The notes: a model not told the origin generated them from the letters alone. Counted from the stretch's first letter, positions 48,813 to 61,430 are shown. The stretch: 64,000 nt of DNA from Ridgeia piscesae (GCA_025642075.2 JAODUO010000484.1:178501-242500); one strand, 5' to 3'. A program made the numbers and translations.

Positions 48813-49699
48813 TAGACACAATATGTTTCAAAATGGCTCTTCAGCATATCTTGTTTTATCAAGGGTATACTATATAAATTATGTTATGTTTATGTCTACA
48901 GGAATGCCATTATAAATAGAGCAGTCTATTTTAATGTTGTAAGTAAGCAGCTGACAAAATTAGTGACATAAAATAACATCATATCTAAGTCACTATAAAA
49001 TGTCAGCAAAATAGTCCACAGACTACAAGTATCACTCATCGTCATCACTGCTGTCATCATCACCTTTGCCTCGAATGGTTTTCTTTTTGCTCTGATGACT
49101 CAGCAGTGACTTCTTTTTGCCACTTATTGGGGGGGTCATTAGGTCGCCTTCATACTTGATAACTTCCTTGCGGGCAATCCGCCATTCTAGGACCTCAGTT
49201 GGAAAGTCATCTGCACCACCCATGTCATCAAATCCAACAATGTAGTCGACAGTCTTCCCATTCTTTGCTATGCAGATTGTAGGCAAGACAACAATACGCA
49301 GTCGCTCAACAAGAAATGGACATTTCTCAGCATTGATTTTCACAAAGTGTGTTTCAATGTGTTTCGGTGCAAGCAATGCCAGATGTTTGTCAACAATTTT
49401 GCAGCGGAAAGTACTTTCCCTGTAAAAGTGGCATACTACGTTTGCACTCTTCTTGGTCATTTCAAAGAATTCTTTTTCATCTGCAATCTCCTCGTACTGG
49501 CCATGTCCAAGACTGAGCCACTCCTGCTTCTGCTTCTGTGCTGCCTTCAACTGTTCCATTCTGTTCTGTCGAAGCTGCTCAAAGCCACTCTCATCCATTT
49601 TTTCCATCCGTTCAATTTCAGCATCTACCTGACTTTCAATGATTTTTGTCACCTTTAACAGTTGGTCCTCCATGACTGCTTATTGTTCTGTTCAGTCAA
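48790..49699 (-). CDS. TXNDC9: TXNDC9 (phosducin-like protein 3), coding region 49032-49673
   Basis: A 213-residue frame starts MEDQLLKVTKIIES at 49673. Residues 1-60 form a charged helix. Residues about 65-180 form a thioredoxin-like fold: VVCHFYRESTFRC, then DKHLALLAPKHIETHF, PFLVERL, and VLPTICIAKNGKTVDY followed by VGFDD and TEVLEWR. The redox CxxC is absent, as in the family. The tail KKTIRGKGDDDSSDDDE is the conserved acidic end. The family acts as a cochaperone of the TCP-1/CCT chaperonin in the cytosol, affecting tubulin and actin folding. Length (213) is close to the vertebrate 226. A 5' UTR acceptor (ctttttgcag, exon start 49699) shows a spliced leader. The polyadenylation signal AATAAA is at 48808-48813. 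The coding region has no intron. Confidence 0.93.
48808..48813 (-). terminator. TXNDC9 polyadenylation signal
   Basis: Minus-strand AATAAA about 220 bp after the stop codon. It lies at the edge of dispersed repeat family 1: upstream bases on the transcript are unique, while the downstream sequence (ctttaaaaaccac) belongs to the repeat. Confidence 0.6.
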
Positions 49700-50549
49700 C
49701 TGCAAAAAGAATAAAACATGAATCATATGCATTAAATTAGGATACATTTCTATAGTTATTACAAGAGAAGTCATAGTTCTAACTGCCATGCAATAATAAG
49801 TATTATTTGACAAACAAAATAAATCTTATGGTAAAAGTTATGTTTTACCATCAACTATAGTCAAGCGCTGAATTGTCATGTAGACTAATCAAGTGAAGTA
49901 AAGCGGTTTCTACCATTACAACCTCTACCTCATTTCTACCGTAAGTAAACTAGAAACTGGTCAGCAAGAAAGCAGTGAAACGGGAATCACTTTGGGTGCA
50001 ATCAGTTGATTTTAAAGTAGTGGAATGAACTTTGAATTTCATTTGACAATTTTCAAAATTTGTGTGCAGATTGAAAAAGTTGGTAATCCTGATGAGCGCC
50101 AAAATAAAATGTTAGGGGTTCATAAGTACATATATGTATATTTAACATAGAGCTTTGAAATTTGGTACGTTGACTAAATGATATTATAAATGGGAATCCA
50201 AATCTGCATTAATTCTCAATCTCAGATGAGAGGGCTGAGGAGCAGTTGTATCTTGAAATTTGGGGTTAGAGGTCTAGTTGCTACTCAAAATAAATCAGGA
50301 CTCTTGCTCTGTGTGTTTGCATCACACATCTCCAAAATAATGAATAAATCAAATTTTGAACCAATACAAACTGAAACATGATATCTCCAGGGGTGAAAAC
50401 GTTACAGAGGCATTCTATAAATATATTAGAAACCAGGAAAAATTTGAGATGTAACAGGTGTGAACAAAACAGATGGCTGTTAGCGTTACAAGTTACAACT
50501 GATGTTCGACTGTTTTACAAAGGACGATGGCATATTTATTTGCCGGTGT
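49700..50549. other. TXNDC9 5' intron and upstream sequence
   Basis: The first, non-coding exon of TXNDC9 must lie above 49700 but no clear donor or promoter could be picked. No other exon is recognised. Confidence 0.4.
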
Positions 50550-51290
50550 CAGATAGAATATGGACCCCCATAAAAAATGGACCCGGGGATTCCATATTTT
50601 ATTATAGAAATTGGAACCTGCTTTTGAAAGCTCAACAAATTGGTAAAATAGTGTAATGCTGTTCATAGATTGTAACTAGACTATCACAGCCATCATTTAT
50701 AACACTTTTGTAAAAACAGTTTTAAATATGTTAGCCACCATTGCCATCAAAATGTCAGTCATCTTTGACTGTGAATACTGTAAATCCTATCAACTGCTAA
50801 AATGTGTGAATTGTTCCATATTGTGGGATGGTTGAATAAATATAACTACCCCGGTAAGAGTAATATTTACTCATTCATTCATCTCAACAAAATACAATAC
50901 ACGAAGAAAAGAAATTGTGTTACTGTTTCATGTAAGACCAGTTCATGTTATGAAATTTATTAGTCTCCCTTTCAACAGTGCTCACACAAACTACTTGTAT
51001 GAGACGCTAAATTTCAACTCCATTGGAATCATAGGTATGGCTCAGTTTCTAAGTTATATCAGGAAAAAATATATCAACAACACAACCTTGGGTCCACGAG
51101 ACATATAGAAAATGGACTCCTATAATATTCTGGACCCGGGGCCCATTTTCTATGGGGGCCATTGGGAGGTCCACATTCTATGAGATTTAGAATATGGACC
51201 CAATAGAATATGGACCCCACCCGGGTCAAAATTCTATGGGTGGGTCCATATTCTATAATAGAATATGGACCCACCGGATCCGTACAAACA
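50550..51290. mobile_element. Inverted-repeat element rich in GAATATGGACCC
   Basis: 50552-50620 (agaatatggacccccataaa, then aatggacccggggattccat) matches the reverse complement of 51100-51180. Further inverted copies of gaatatggaccc and gggtccatattcta fill 51180-51280. No ORF is supported. The borders are only approximate. Confidence 0.6.
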
Positions 51291-52525
51291 CACTGAACCA
51301 AATACGTATTTGTATTTGAATGTAGAAATTTGATTATTTGTCATTGAATTAAAAATCACAAAAGTGTATGTATTTGTATTTGAAATTTGGTCTGTATTTG
51401 AAAAGTATTTGCAAATACAATCAAATAAAAAAAAATCCAACAAATCGTAAAGCATTCCCTGATATAAACTGGCTCAGGGGTCAAGGCAGAATAGTTTTCA
51501 CACCTGGTCAATAGTGCAGCAGCACTGAGAAAATTGGCCTACAGTGAAGCTGGTCAAACATTAGCATCAACAAATGAATGGGAAGCCAGTGAAGCTAATC
51601 TATAGACTTAAAGGCAGGTATTCATCAGAAGAATCCTGTTGTCACCTGCTGTGTAAACAAACATCCTGGACTAAGGCAAAGGAACCCAACTTTCCTCCAG
51701 TGCAGAGGAAGATCTACCCACTAATTGGTAAATTAGTACAGTCAAGTAAACCTGCCTGCCAATTAGTCTACAGCAGTTAATCAAGCCAAAGACAAAAATT
51801 CCACCCACTATGATACACTTGAACTATAATGGAAACATGGGCCATGTATTTGAATCACATCTGAATAAAAAATTACAGTGTATTTGAATTTTTTTATTTG
51901 TAACTGTATTTGAATTGAAATGCCGTTCCCACCCATGAGCATGGCATTCTTCAACAGTAATGATGAATTTATCTCGACATGTTTTCATATTCTGATCATT
52001 GTATCTAAAGACTTTATAACAGATTTTTTATCAATTATGTTATCGTTTGTTTTGCATCAGTGGCGATTGTAATAAGGTAGGGCAGGAAATACACCTATGA
52101 GAAGAGGGTTGGCACATTTCCGAGAAAAAATGGTTTTAGACAGGGCAGTGGGAACAACCTGGTATTTACCGGGGGGAATGGTATTTACAAGGAAATATGT
52201 GGGAAAAAGTCCATAATTTATATTACCACTGGCTAGTTCCTGCAATTACACCTACCCCCCGGGTAGTCCATTTAGAATTTAGTTAATATTCATCTATTTA
52301 AAGCTAACAGATTGACTAGTTGCTAGTTCATGTGTGTCCTTGTATTTGTTTAAAGCATGAGTTCAACAAGATGTTCAAAAAGTTGATCCGTACTGGTAAG
52401 GAAATATGGTCACTACAGTCTAGTACTGTCATGTGCAAATTTTCCATCTGTTTAAGAATTAAAAAAAAAATAATAAGTGCACAATGCAAGCTGAAGCATT
52501 TATAGTATTTTATACCATGATAAAA
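51291..52525. other. AT-rich sequence with AAATACAAAT-type repeats
   Basis: 51300-51430 and 51845-51920 are rich in tatttgtatttgaa in opposite senses, like the ends of the nested hAT at 20690-21524, and may be a decayed relative. No gene is seen. Confidence 0.35.
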
Positions 52526-52794
52526 TTAATAGATATGACATAAATAAACCAATAAATAAATATTAATGATATTTTGACGATTGATGGATATAGTTTGCTG
52601 TAGGTGTTGTAATGAATTCCAGAATTTTGGTCCTGAATAATTTGTTGTTAATTTTCTTATTTGTTGTATGTACATGTAATATGAATTCTGATTTCTCAGG
52701 TTGTGTTTATGGACATTGTCTGTTTGCAAAAACAGTGGTAACATGCTATCTTGGAGTTGATTATTTGTTTCGTTATGCACAAAATTACCTAACT

Positions 52795-53631
52795 CTGGGT
52801 TAGCGCTAGACCTAAATTATCTTGGGCCTTGACTCCTTTTAGCCAACATGGCTAAAAGGAGTCATTTTGTTTTAGTCAAATACAATATTGTTTAGTCATA
52901 TTATGTAGGTGTAATTTAGTTATAAATGACCAGGAAGATGTGCAAAGATAATGTGCTTATTACGTCATGTTGATGATTATTCATAACTATAATAGTTCAG
53001 ATGAAGTGCAATATTTACAATCTGATAAATTTTGGATTAATTAAAATTAACTTAGGCTTAGTTATGGTTATGGTTACTTCAAGGTCAGCATAAACCCGAA
53101 ATTTGTGAAGGTCATTTATTTAACGCCGCCTGCGATAAATTACCGATGTTACGGTAAACGCCGCACTCCGCGAGTAGCCCCCAGTATATCGTGTACGGGT
53201 TTGGCATGAGTCTGTTTTCTTAATTTTATTCTTCACAGGAATGTAAATTATTTTATTTGTAAACTAGTGTGTGTATATGTACATAAGATATGTGAGGGTA
53301 TGTTTGGCAGCTGTAACTTGTAAGATGTTGTTTTCATGGTTAGGTCAGAAAGTAAACAAAAAGATCGATGCATTGTGGCCACGGGATGACGCTGTGTCCC
53401 GGCAAGACATCCTGATACCGTTCAGTCTTATGTATTCTAATCGAATTTGAAGCCACTGAATATTCGTATTCGATTTAGAAATTTCTAGGATATTCGATTC
53501 GAATGAAATTCTAGATTTGTCCGTTCCGCATTTCATCTTTTGCCAAATTGGTGATAACGTGCATTTTTCGTTTCGCCAAACTGTAAAAAAATTGTTGTAT
53601 GGCGAATGGCGAAGGCCTAGCGCGAACCCAG
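52795..53631. mobile_element. 837-bp TIR element inside a LINE
   Basis: The ends are ctgggttagcgctagacc and ggcctagcgcgaacccag, an 18-bp inverted repeat with two mismatches. A 6-bp duplication ctaact lies at 52789-52794 and 53632-53637. Removing the element and one duplication restores the LINE reading frame, which fixes the borders. A perfect 15-bp hairpin lies near the left end (52831-52863). No transposase is found. Confidence 0.85.
52831..52863. repeat. Perfect 15-bp stem hairpin
   Basis: gactccttttagcca, a 3-base loop, and its exact reverse complement. It is in the subterminal part of the 837-bp element. Confidence 0.95.
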
Positions 53632-54079
53632 CTAACTGATGCTTGTATAGATCAACCAATTTTAATAGTATTAGCTTTACCAACAGAGGATTTCAGGGTG
53701 CAATGTAATGGAATCATGTGATTATCCTAATGGCTTTCTTCTGTAATATTTTAATTTTGCTTATAATATAAGCAAACACATATTATGTGTATTATTTATA
53801 TACAAATTAGTCCATAATAGAGTACAGTATTGTAGATGTAATGTAATTAAAGCAGACTAAATAATAGTTTTCACAATTGAGATAGGAATAGTGTTTTAGC
53901 CTGTTTAGCATTCCTACATTATGTGCTATTACATAAGTTACATTGTCAATATGAGGCTTCCAGGTTAGGCATTCATACAAATTATTCAAACAAAATCAGT
54001 GAATTTGTCAGGTTATATTTGTAAGAATCATTCTAGTACTTTTGGGAAATTGGTCAGTAATTTTTAAACAGTTCATGGT

Positions 54080-56145
54080 TAGTGCTGGTTCGATATTTGA
54101 TATATCGAAGTATCGCGATACTTGCGAAAGTTCGATACCGATACTTAGTGGTATCGCGATACTTCGATAGGTTTGGTATCGAATGCCCACTGTTCGATAC
54201 TTTCGATACTTCGACATCGAGTCCATTCGACAACGTCAATGCAAAGGGGCAACATCGTTGTCGATGACATAGTTGTTTACGGGAGCTGTCACTATAGCGC
54301 TTCCCTGCCTAACTTGACTTAGTCGTGGTTGTTTAAAAAATAATATAACATCAAATGTGAATTGTTTTCTAGAACTTTATTGTAGAGTTAGTCTGTATAA
54401 TAACTGTTTTTTGTGCGCGATCTAAGTTTAGGTCAGACTTCACTTAGCCTCGGTTATCCAAACGAAAGTTCGTGACTCTCTCGTTTGGTGGCACTACCAT
54501 GCCATCTGTCTCCCTACTTTACTTATGGTTATGCGTACAAAAACACATCCTATAGTATTTTTATAGAGTGTTTATTGCACGCACTAGTATTTATGAAACT
54601 AATTTTTTAATATTATTAATATAAATAATTATTCGAACATGATGCGCAAGCTTTGTTTATCCGGGTTCCGTTTGGTGGCGCTGTTTTGCTCTTTGGTGCC
54701 GCCACCGTTTGCCGTATACGACTCCCTCAACCAAGACGAACGACAACAAGTCGCAACGCAACATTCATCGCTAATTTGGCAGTTTTCCAACAAAGAGTGT
54801 CTGCTATGCCAAAAGCGCTCCAAAGATTGCAGGGGAAATACATCGAATTTGACGAAACAAGTCACTGTCATCATTCCAGAAATATCAAAACGTGATGATA
54901 AACTTTCATCGAAGGACACGTCGACGTAGATAACGTCGCAACGCCAATGCCCAAGATTCGAGAACGTGTACTATCGAAATATTCGACAATGAGCAAGCAG
55001 TGGACATTACCCCTTAGTTAGTCAAAGTGAATCGCCATAGGTTGCCAAATCTACTACTGTGGCCACAGCGTCAAGAAGTGACATACATGATGTGACTGAT
55101 TGACGATAGGCATACTGCATGTACTGTTATTGGCACTGGCCAAACAGGTTCTTCACTGGCAGAGGCAGAGGAAGAAACTGACATGTTTTTGAAAACAGTT
55201 GCAAAATCATTATGGGGCTTGTTATTGTACTTGATAACGTGGTAATTTAAGTTTTATATTCAAAAATATTACTGTGAACTGGGAAGTACAATTGTAATTT
55301 TAATTAGTATTTGTTTCTATTATTAATTAGTGTTATTTTATTGTAATCGTCTATACAGTTTTGATGTTAAATCCCAATTATCTTTACTATACAATTAATA
55401 AAAAAACAGTTACAACAGTGAATGTTCAGCTGTGCTGGCACTATTATAAGTGATAGGTGTGTTTAACAATAACATATTATTTGTATGTTATGTTTCAGCT
55501 GTACTTGTTGATGGTAACTTTAGAGGACACGTTGACTTGAAATTAAGCTGCTAAATAGTGTATTTGCAAACACCTGGGGTGAAGTAGTCATTAATTTAAC
55601 ATAAATCAGTGCAATTAATTAATTAATGTATTTGTCACTAGGTATTTTATTGCAGACTTTGTCTTCATTTTTTAAATATTATATTACAATTACTTTTTAG
55701 CTTTACAACAGTAATCAATTATATTGAAACTGTTGTTTGTTTACTTAAATAAAGTGAAAATTGCATGTTTATCATTGTTTGCACGACTACAATTATCACA
55801 AATTTTCCTACAAGTGAAAAATGGTGTGTGTTTCTGTGGCATTACTCCAAGTGGATAGTGTTTCTTTGGAAATTTCTACTGTACTGAATTAGACTTACAA
55901 GGTAAATTTTGAGTATCGAATAAAAATCTGGTATCGTTTGATAGCGAAGAATTCTGGTATTGAACCAGCAATATATCAATTGATATCGAAGAATTCTGGT
56001 ATCGAACCAGCACTACTTCTGTTGCATACTGTGCTTCTACTGGGAAAGTTATGTTCTATGTGAATATTAGATGTACAACGTAAGTATCGAACAAAATTCA
56101 GGTATCGATCGGTATCGAACAAAACCTGGTATCGAACCAGCACTA
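54080..56145. mobile_element. 2,066-bp hAT-type element
   Basis: The element starts tagtgctggttcgata and ends tatcgaaccagcacta. An exact 8-bp duplication ttcatggt lies at 54072-54079 and 56146-56153. Both ends are rich in gatatcgaa/ttcgatacc repeats, and a second internal copy of the right terminus occurs at 55996-56012. ORFs inside (for example 54639-54929) show no hAT transposase signature, so it is non-autonomous or decayed. Confidence 0.92.
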
Positions 56146-56153
56146 TTCATGGT

Positions 56154-57249
56154 TTTCATTTTGATATAGTGGTATCAGCTTGTTTGGAACAATGCTAGTT
56201 TGCATTGCTAGCCTATATTCAAAATGTATGCAGTATGCAAGTTATAATTTGTTGCACAACATATGGATCTATATTTAACTATCTATATTATTAGTTATTA
56301 CACTGTCAATCAGTGTTGAACGGTGCCATTAATATGCATTTTTTCTGTTAATTTGAAATTGTACATAATAGATCACTGAAATATTCATTAAAAATAGAAA
56401 TTGGACGTTTACACATTACGTCAATTACAATTTTAGTATTCTCTAAAAACACAGATTCGCAAGGCCAAGGACACTCCAGACTTAGTCCGAAAAGACATCG
56501 AAAAAGATAGTCAAACTGTTTTGAAAAGGCCATAACAATTTAGGCTAGTTAACACGAAGATAACACATTTTTTATTTTAAAAAGGTTTGCGGAACGCTGG
56601 GTTATTTAGGAATCGGATAGGAATCAATAAAGTATTAGTGCTTTACTAGTGCGTGATGCCCCAGTAGGGATCTTGTACTATAACGAATCAGAATCAGAGC
56701 TAGGCAATACAACTAGAAGTAGAAGCCATGCAATTTGCGTGTTGAAACGAATTTGATTGTGGAAATATAAAAACAATTTTGTTTAGAATCATTCATTTTG
56801 CGCGTCATCGCAGGGTCTACAGCTGACTACAAAGTAGTTAACAGTTACAGTAATGTTTGTTTAGCATAAAAACCGAAACTTACAATCAGTTTATGTTTAC
56901 AAGCTCCAACTTCGTCGTTCGGACTTATTTTTTCCGCGTTGCCTCAGCGCCACCGGAAGTTACACATTGCGCATGGTGCCTCCGATTTTACAACTCGTCC
57001 CTAATGTTGCATTTTGTGCGTGGCAATCTTTTAAATACCAGTGCCTAGTAAATCCATGTGAACTACACTACATGTTACTTTCTTCAATACTATACAAGTT
57101 TTTCATACAAAATGTAATTAAAAAAACAGCGTAAAAACGAACAATTACACAAAAAAATACTGCAAACAGACTGCTAGGTGTAATACCAGAGCATACCAGA
57201 ATTTCACTTTCTATGACCAGCAACTCAAGTCTGTTGCATAGCACTGTTA
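56154..57249. other. Nothing recognised
   Basis: Mixed AT-rich sequence. Short ORFs such as 56857-57048 have no domain, splice or conservation clue. Confidence 0.4.
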
Positions 57250-57560
57250 TCTTGGCAAATAAATATCAAATGCAGTAAGCTTGGATAGTATAATGCCACC
57301 CAATCGCTAGAAAAGCACACCAGGAACTAGGAGTAATTAGGAGAAATTTAAATAAATGCCAACCCACACTAAATCTACAGTCTATATCATGGGATCCACC
57401 CTGCCTAAATAATATCAAAGTCTTAGAAAGAACCCAAAGACAAAAATTGCCAGATTTTGTACAATTTTTGCACAATTGTTCCAGAGATTCAGGACGGTAA
57501 GCAGAAAAACCAAACAGGAAATCTCTAAACTCACAAATAGATACCTAACTGCATGTGTTC
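57250..57560 (+). pseudogene. Decayed LINE fragment
   Basis: Plus-strand residues KAHQELGVIRRNLNKCQ, followed by a WDPP block and an IARFCTIF block in shifted frames, follow the order of the post-catalytic region of CR1/Jockey-like polymerases (FLRRN, WDP, QRRAARF). Several frameshifts are needed. Confidence 0.5.
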
Positions 57561-57607
57561 TCTTAATTGATGATGGACAATAAGCATGCATGGTATAAAG
57601 GTCAACC

Positions 57608-57854
57608 CAGATAGCAGGCAAACGTTAATCTAACGTTTATGTAACGTTAGGAGAAACGTTGGTTTAACGTTTAAAAGCGAACGTTTTTCTTACGTTATTT
57701 TGCTAGTTTTGTGAACGTCGTTTCAGTTCTAACCAAACAAAAACGTACAACCAAAAACTAACGTTTCAGGAACGTTAGAAATTAAACCGTAACCAAAATC
57801 AAACGGTTCTAACCAAATGCAAACTTTAATGTAACGTTTGCATGCATGCTATCT
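57608..57854. mobile_element. AACGTT-rich MITE (~247 bp)
   Basis: The left end agatagcaggcaaacgtta and right end, reverse-complemented, agatagcatgcatgcaaacg form an imperfect inverted repeat. About ten aacgtt or aacgtta motifs lie in between. No coding. Confidence 0.7.
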
Positions 57855-58369
57855 TTAATCAAATCAATGATTTTAATCAATGATTTAAATAAAACAAATA
57901 ATTTGATTTCTGTCGTGATTTAATTAAAGTTGCATTCAAACATTTCCAGTAAACCAGCATTCCCCATACACTATATTTTTATATTGTTTTCCTCAACTAC
58001 CTATCAAGTTATTTTCACATAATATGCCATTTTAAGATAAAAAGGTGCAAAAGACGAATAAATGACTAAATTGGAGAGCCTCGTCAATAACAATTCACGG
58101 ATTGGTTTAGACCTCGACGACGAAGGGATTTCCAATGAAAAACGCTGTCAGACATGCGCAATTATTCGTGTAAACAAGACGTTTCCGGCATGCAGCGTTG
58201 CCGCCGTTGTTTTCGTCTGTAGTCAACGTTTAATTCCATCGTCATCTTGACTTATGTGGTATGTTTGATACACCTTTGTGTCGTAAAATCGTTGCGATGT
58301 ATGTGCTGAAGCGCAAAGGCAAAATTGCAGCACACGATATTCCGTTGCAATGTTGAATGCACGGCTTTG

Positions 58370-60362
58370 ACTACTAGTATAATCCTCTCCGGAGACTTCA
58401 ACTGTCCCGGCATATCATGGGAAATAGGAAACGTCTACAACTGTAGTCCAGACCGATCCACTCAGCAATCCCTCATTGACGTAACCGAAAGTGCCCAACT
58501 GACGCAAGTCCATAATAGTTCCACTAGAGACAGCAAGTTGTTAGACATAGTCGTAACTACAAATCCTACAATAGAAACACACTCTGTATCTGTAATAGGG
58601 ATATCCGACCACGACATCATTGTCCCAGATTTCGACGTAAAAATCCAATACGAAAATAAACAACGCAGACAGATCTACCAGTTTGCTCGCGCTGACTGAG
58701 AAAGCCTTAATGATGACTTTAACATCTTGTCAAATAAAATCAAACCCCAATACAACACAGGTGCATGCAACGAATCACTGTGGTAAACCTTCAAGAATAC
58801 GCTAACAGACTCTATTGACAAACATATCCCATCAAAACTGAGCTCCAGCCGATGCAACCTCCCATGCTTAAATGGGAAGCTGCATCAACTACTAAAGCGA
58901 AAGAGAAGACTCTATAAGAAAGCTAAGGAAACAAACAACTGGACAAACTACAAATTCATCCAAAAAACATGTAGGTGAAGTATGCGTAAAGCTGAATGGG
59001 AATACATCAATAATACCACAATCCAATGACTCCAGACAAACAACTCAAAACCCTTATGGAAATACATTAAAAGCAGAAAACAAGACAACATTGGAGTAGC
59101 CCCCCTAAAAATGGTTCACTGGTGTGTGACAGCAAGGAGAAGGCCGAGATCCTCCTAGACCAGTTCCAGAGTGTCTTCACCAGAGATGGTGGATCTGCTC
59201 CCCCACACCTTGACCCTCCAAAACACCCAATTATAAGTGATATTAACTTAAATTAACACAGCCGGAGGCCCGGAGTATGCAAGTTACTCAAAGCCATCAA
59301 TCACCACAAAGCATGTGGGCCTGACCAAATCCCCAATATAATTTTGAACAACTGTGCTGACACCTTAGCCCCATCACTCAGGGACATCTTCTAACGGCCA
59401 TTGGACACAGCCGTCTTATCTTACCCTCAGACTGGCGCACTGCAAAAGTGTCGGCCGTCTTCAAAAAAGGAGATAAACACCTACCAGAAAACTATCGTCC
59501 CATCTCCGTTATATCTGTCCCATGTAAACTCCTTGAACAAATCATCTACTGCCACCTTATGACTTACGTTGAAGAACACAACATCCTAACAGACCTTAAC
59601 CACGGCTTCAGAGCAGGCTTCTCATGTGAAACACAACTTCTAACCACCATGCATGACCTCTTCCGTCGACACCGGAACCCAGACAGACATGACAGTGTTA
59701 GATTTTAGCAAGGCATTTGACACCGTTCCTCATTCAAAACACCTACAAAAACAAAACAAAAGCAAATAGCACACTTGGCTTCCTAAGACGAAATATACGC
59801 AGATGTCCAATTAACAACAAACGGACGGCATACATAGCCATTGTGCGCGCTGTCTTAGAATACGGAGTCATAGTGTGGGACCCGGCCATACCATCGGGGG
59901 GACACAGACAAATTAGAACAAATCCAACACCGTGCAGCTCGCTTAATCACTGGAGACTACCGCCGTAGACACCCAGGATCTGTCACAACCATGCTCACCA
60001 ACCTTAACCTCGACACATTAGACAATAGACGACGCGACCAAAGGCTAAAATGTATGTATCGAACTGTTAAAGGATCTATCCCAGCCCTCCCCACTGAAAC
60101 ATTCTTCCGGCCACAAAAAAAAGACACATTCAGCCGAAGCACTTCCCAGACCATGTATCCTCAAATTTTGTCCAACAACTAACAACCAACAACATCAGAT
60201 GTTTTAGAATACCTACAGCCCACACTGAACAATTTAAGAATTCATTGTTTGTAAAAAAAAAAAAAACAATAGTTGACTGGAACCAACTAAACGAGTCGCA
60301 GGTCCAGGTTGAAACTATAACTGACTTCAGCCACCTGATCTGCAGCTCAAACACTCAATAAC
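58370..60362 (+). pseudogene. CR1/Jockey-like LINE ORF2 remnant (endonuclease to 3' end)
   Basis: The endonuclease C-terminus is seen as ILSGDFNCPGISW and ISDHDIIVPD (58381-58630). Reverse transcriptase blocks follow with stops: HKACGPDQIPN, FKKGDKHLPENYRPIS (59460-59510), HGFRAGFSCETQLL and LDFSKAFDTVPH (about 59698-59735). The sequence then jumps directly to STLGFLRRNIRRCP (about 59775), so the catalytic YxDD palm has been deleted. The C-terminal part reads LEYGVIVWDPA and ends near 60362. Multiple stops and frameshifts confirm a pseudogene. Confidence 0.85.
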
Positions 60363-60779
60363 ATGCGCACACACCCCCCCCGTCGTATATAATAGCCAAT
60401 ATTGGCTCCCTACGACGTATCCCATTCATATTCAGAGTATTGAAACATCGATTGTGTTTAACTTGGGCTTTGCTGTCACACGTGGCTAAATCAGCCTTCT
60501 TCTTTCAGTAATCCACTACCGTAAACTATGCAGATTTCATGGATGGTGTGGGCATGTTCAAATGCTGGACAATGCTGATTAATAATAAATACTAATGGTG
60601 TTAAAACATTTATAGAAAAAGTGCAAGTGCGGGTTAAAATCAGCTGTCAAGATATTTTAAGCACTGCCTGTTTTAGTGGCAGTGCTGTCAAGCCTTTCAG
60701 GGAGCATTTACTGTTTTGGGTGTTAGGTTGTTCCAAGGTTCTATAGGGGCTACAAAGAAGGAGTATTCATAGTCTCAGG

Positions 60780-61430
60780 CTATGTCATAGGCTTGTACCC
60801 AGGAATGTTGGACGATTAGTTGTAGGAGGTGGCTTATGCGCCCAGCAGCTAAACGTTCTGTGGCACAGTGAGTGCATGCTGGCTGGGTGTATGCACAGAG
60901 AGATGTCATTTAGCCCGTGCAGAATTTTGTACATTATAGTGAACCTGGATTCAGTGAGCCTATCTGTGTATCTGTGGTGTTCTGGGGATTGCCAAATCAA
61001 TCTTTGGGTCATTGCAGTTGAACTACTGTGGCGCTGCCAGTCACTGTTTAGAGTTATATATACGTTATGTACATATCTGGCAGCTCGCCTCTGCAGCAAT
61101 ATCCTCAGGTTTGTTGATGTTTTGTTTGGTGGTGGGGTCCCAGATGATAGAAGCGTATTCAAGTGTTGGTCTAACAAAGGTTTGATAACAGTATGATTTG
61201 ACTAGTCTTCAGGTCTTGGGCATTTGCTGGTGTTACGTCTAAGAAAGTGTTACGTCTAAGAAAGATAAAGGTGCCATTGGCTTTCTTTGTGACAGCATCT
61301 ACTTAGTGGTTCCAGGACAGTTTGCTATTTATATTTATGCCTAGGTGCTTTGCAGTGTTGTGTAGCCGTTCTCCAGGATTGGTCGCCCTTTGTCAATGTC
61401 TAGTTTTCTCTTACTTCGATTTAGGGTTAT
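60780..61430 (-). pseudogene. LINE C-terminal fragment, opposite orientation
   Basis: Read on the minus strand from 61420: DIDKGRPILENG, then FLRRNTS, a WDP-like region and ILLQRRAARYVHNVY, then RFTIMYKILHGL (60785-61177 frame). This is the same protein region as the 3' half of the neighbouring LINE, inverted and frameshifted. Confidence 0.7.

Larger units (their letters stand above)
52526..54000 (-). pseudogene. LINE reverse transcriptase C-terminal fragment, split by an insertion
   Basis: On the minus strand, 53990-53810 encodes LTWKPHIDNV and a GMLNRLKHY block. 53770-53640 encodes ILQKKAIRIIT, then a stop, then LLKLVDLYKHQL. After the element at 52795-53631 the frame resumes at 52788 with VHNETNNQLQDSMLPLFL, then VHKHNLRNQN and a SGPKFWNSL block. 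These are the C-terminal blocks of Jockey/CR1-type LINE polymerases. A stop and 5' truncation make it inactive. Confidence 0.75.
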
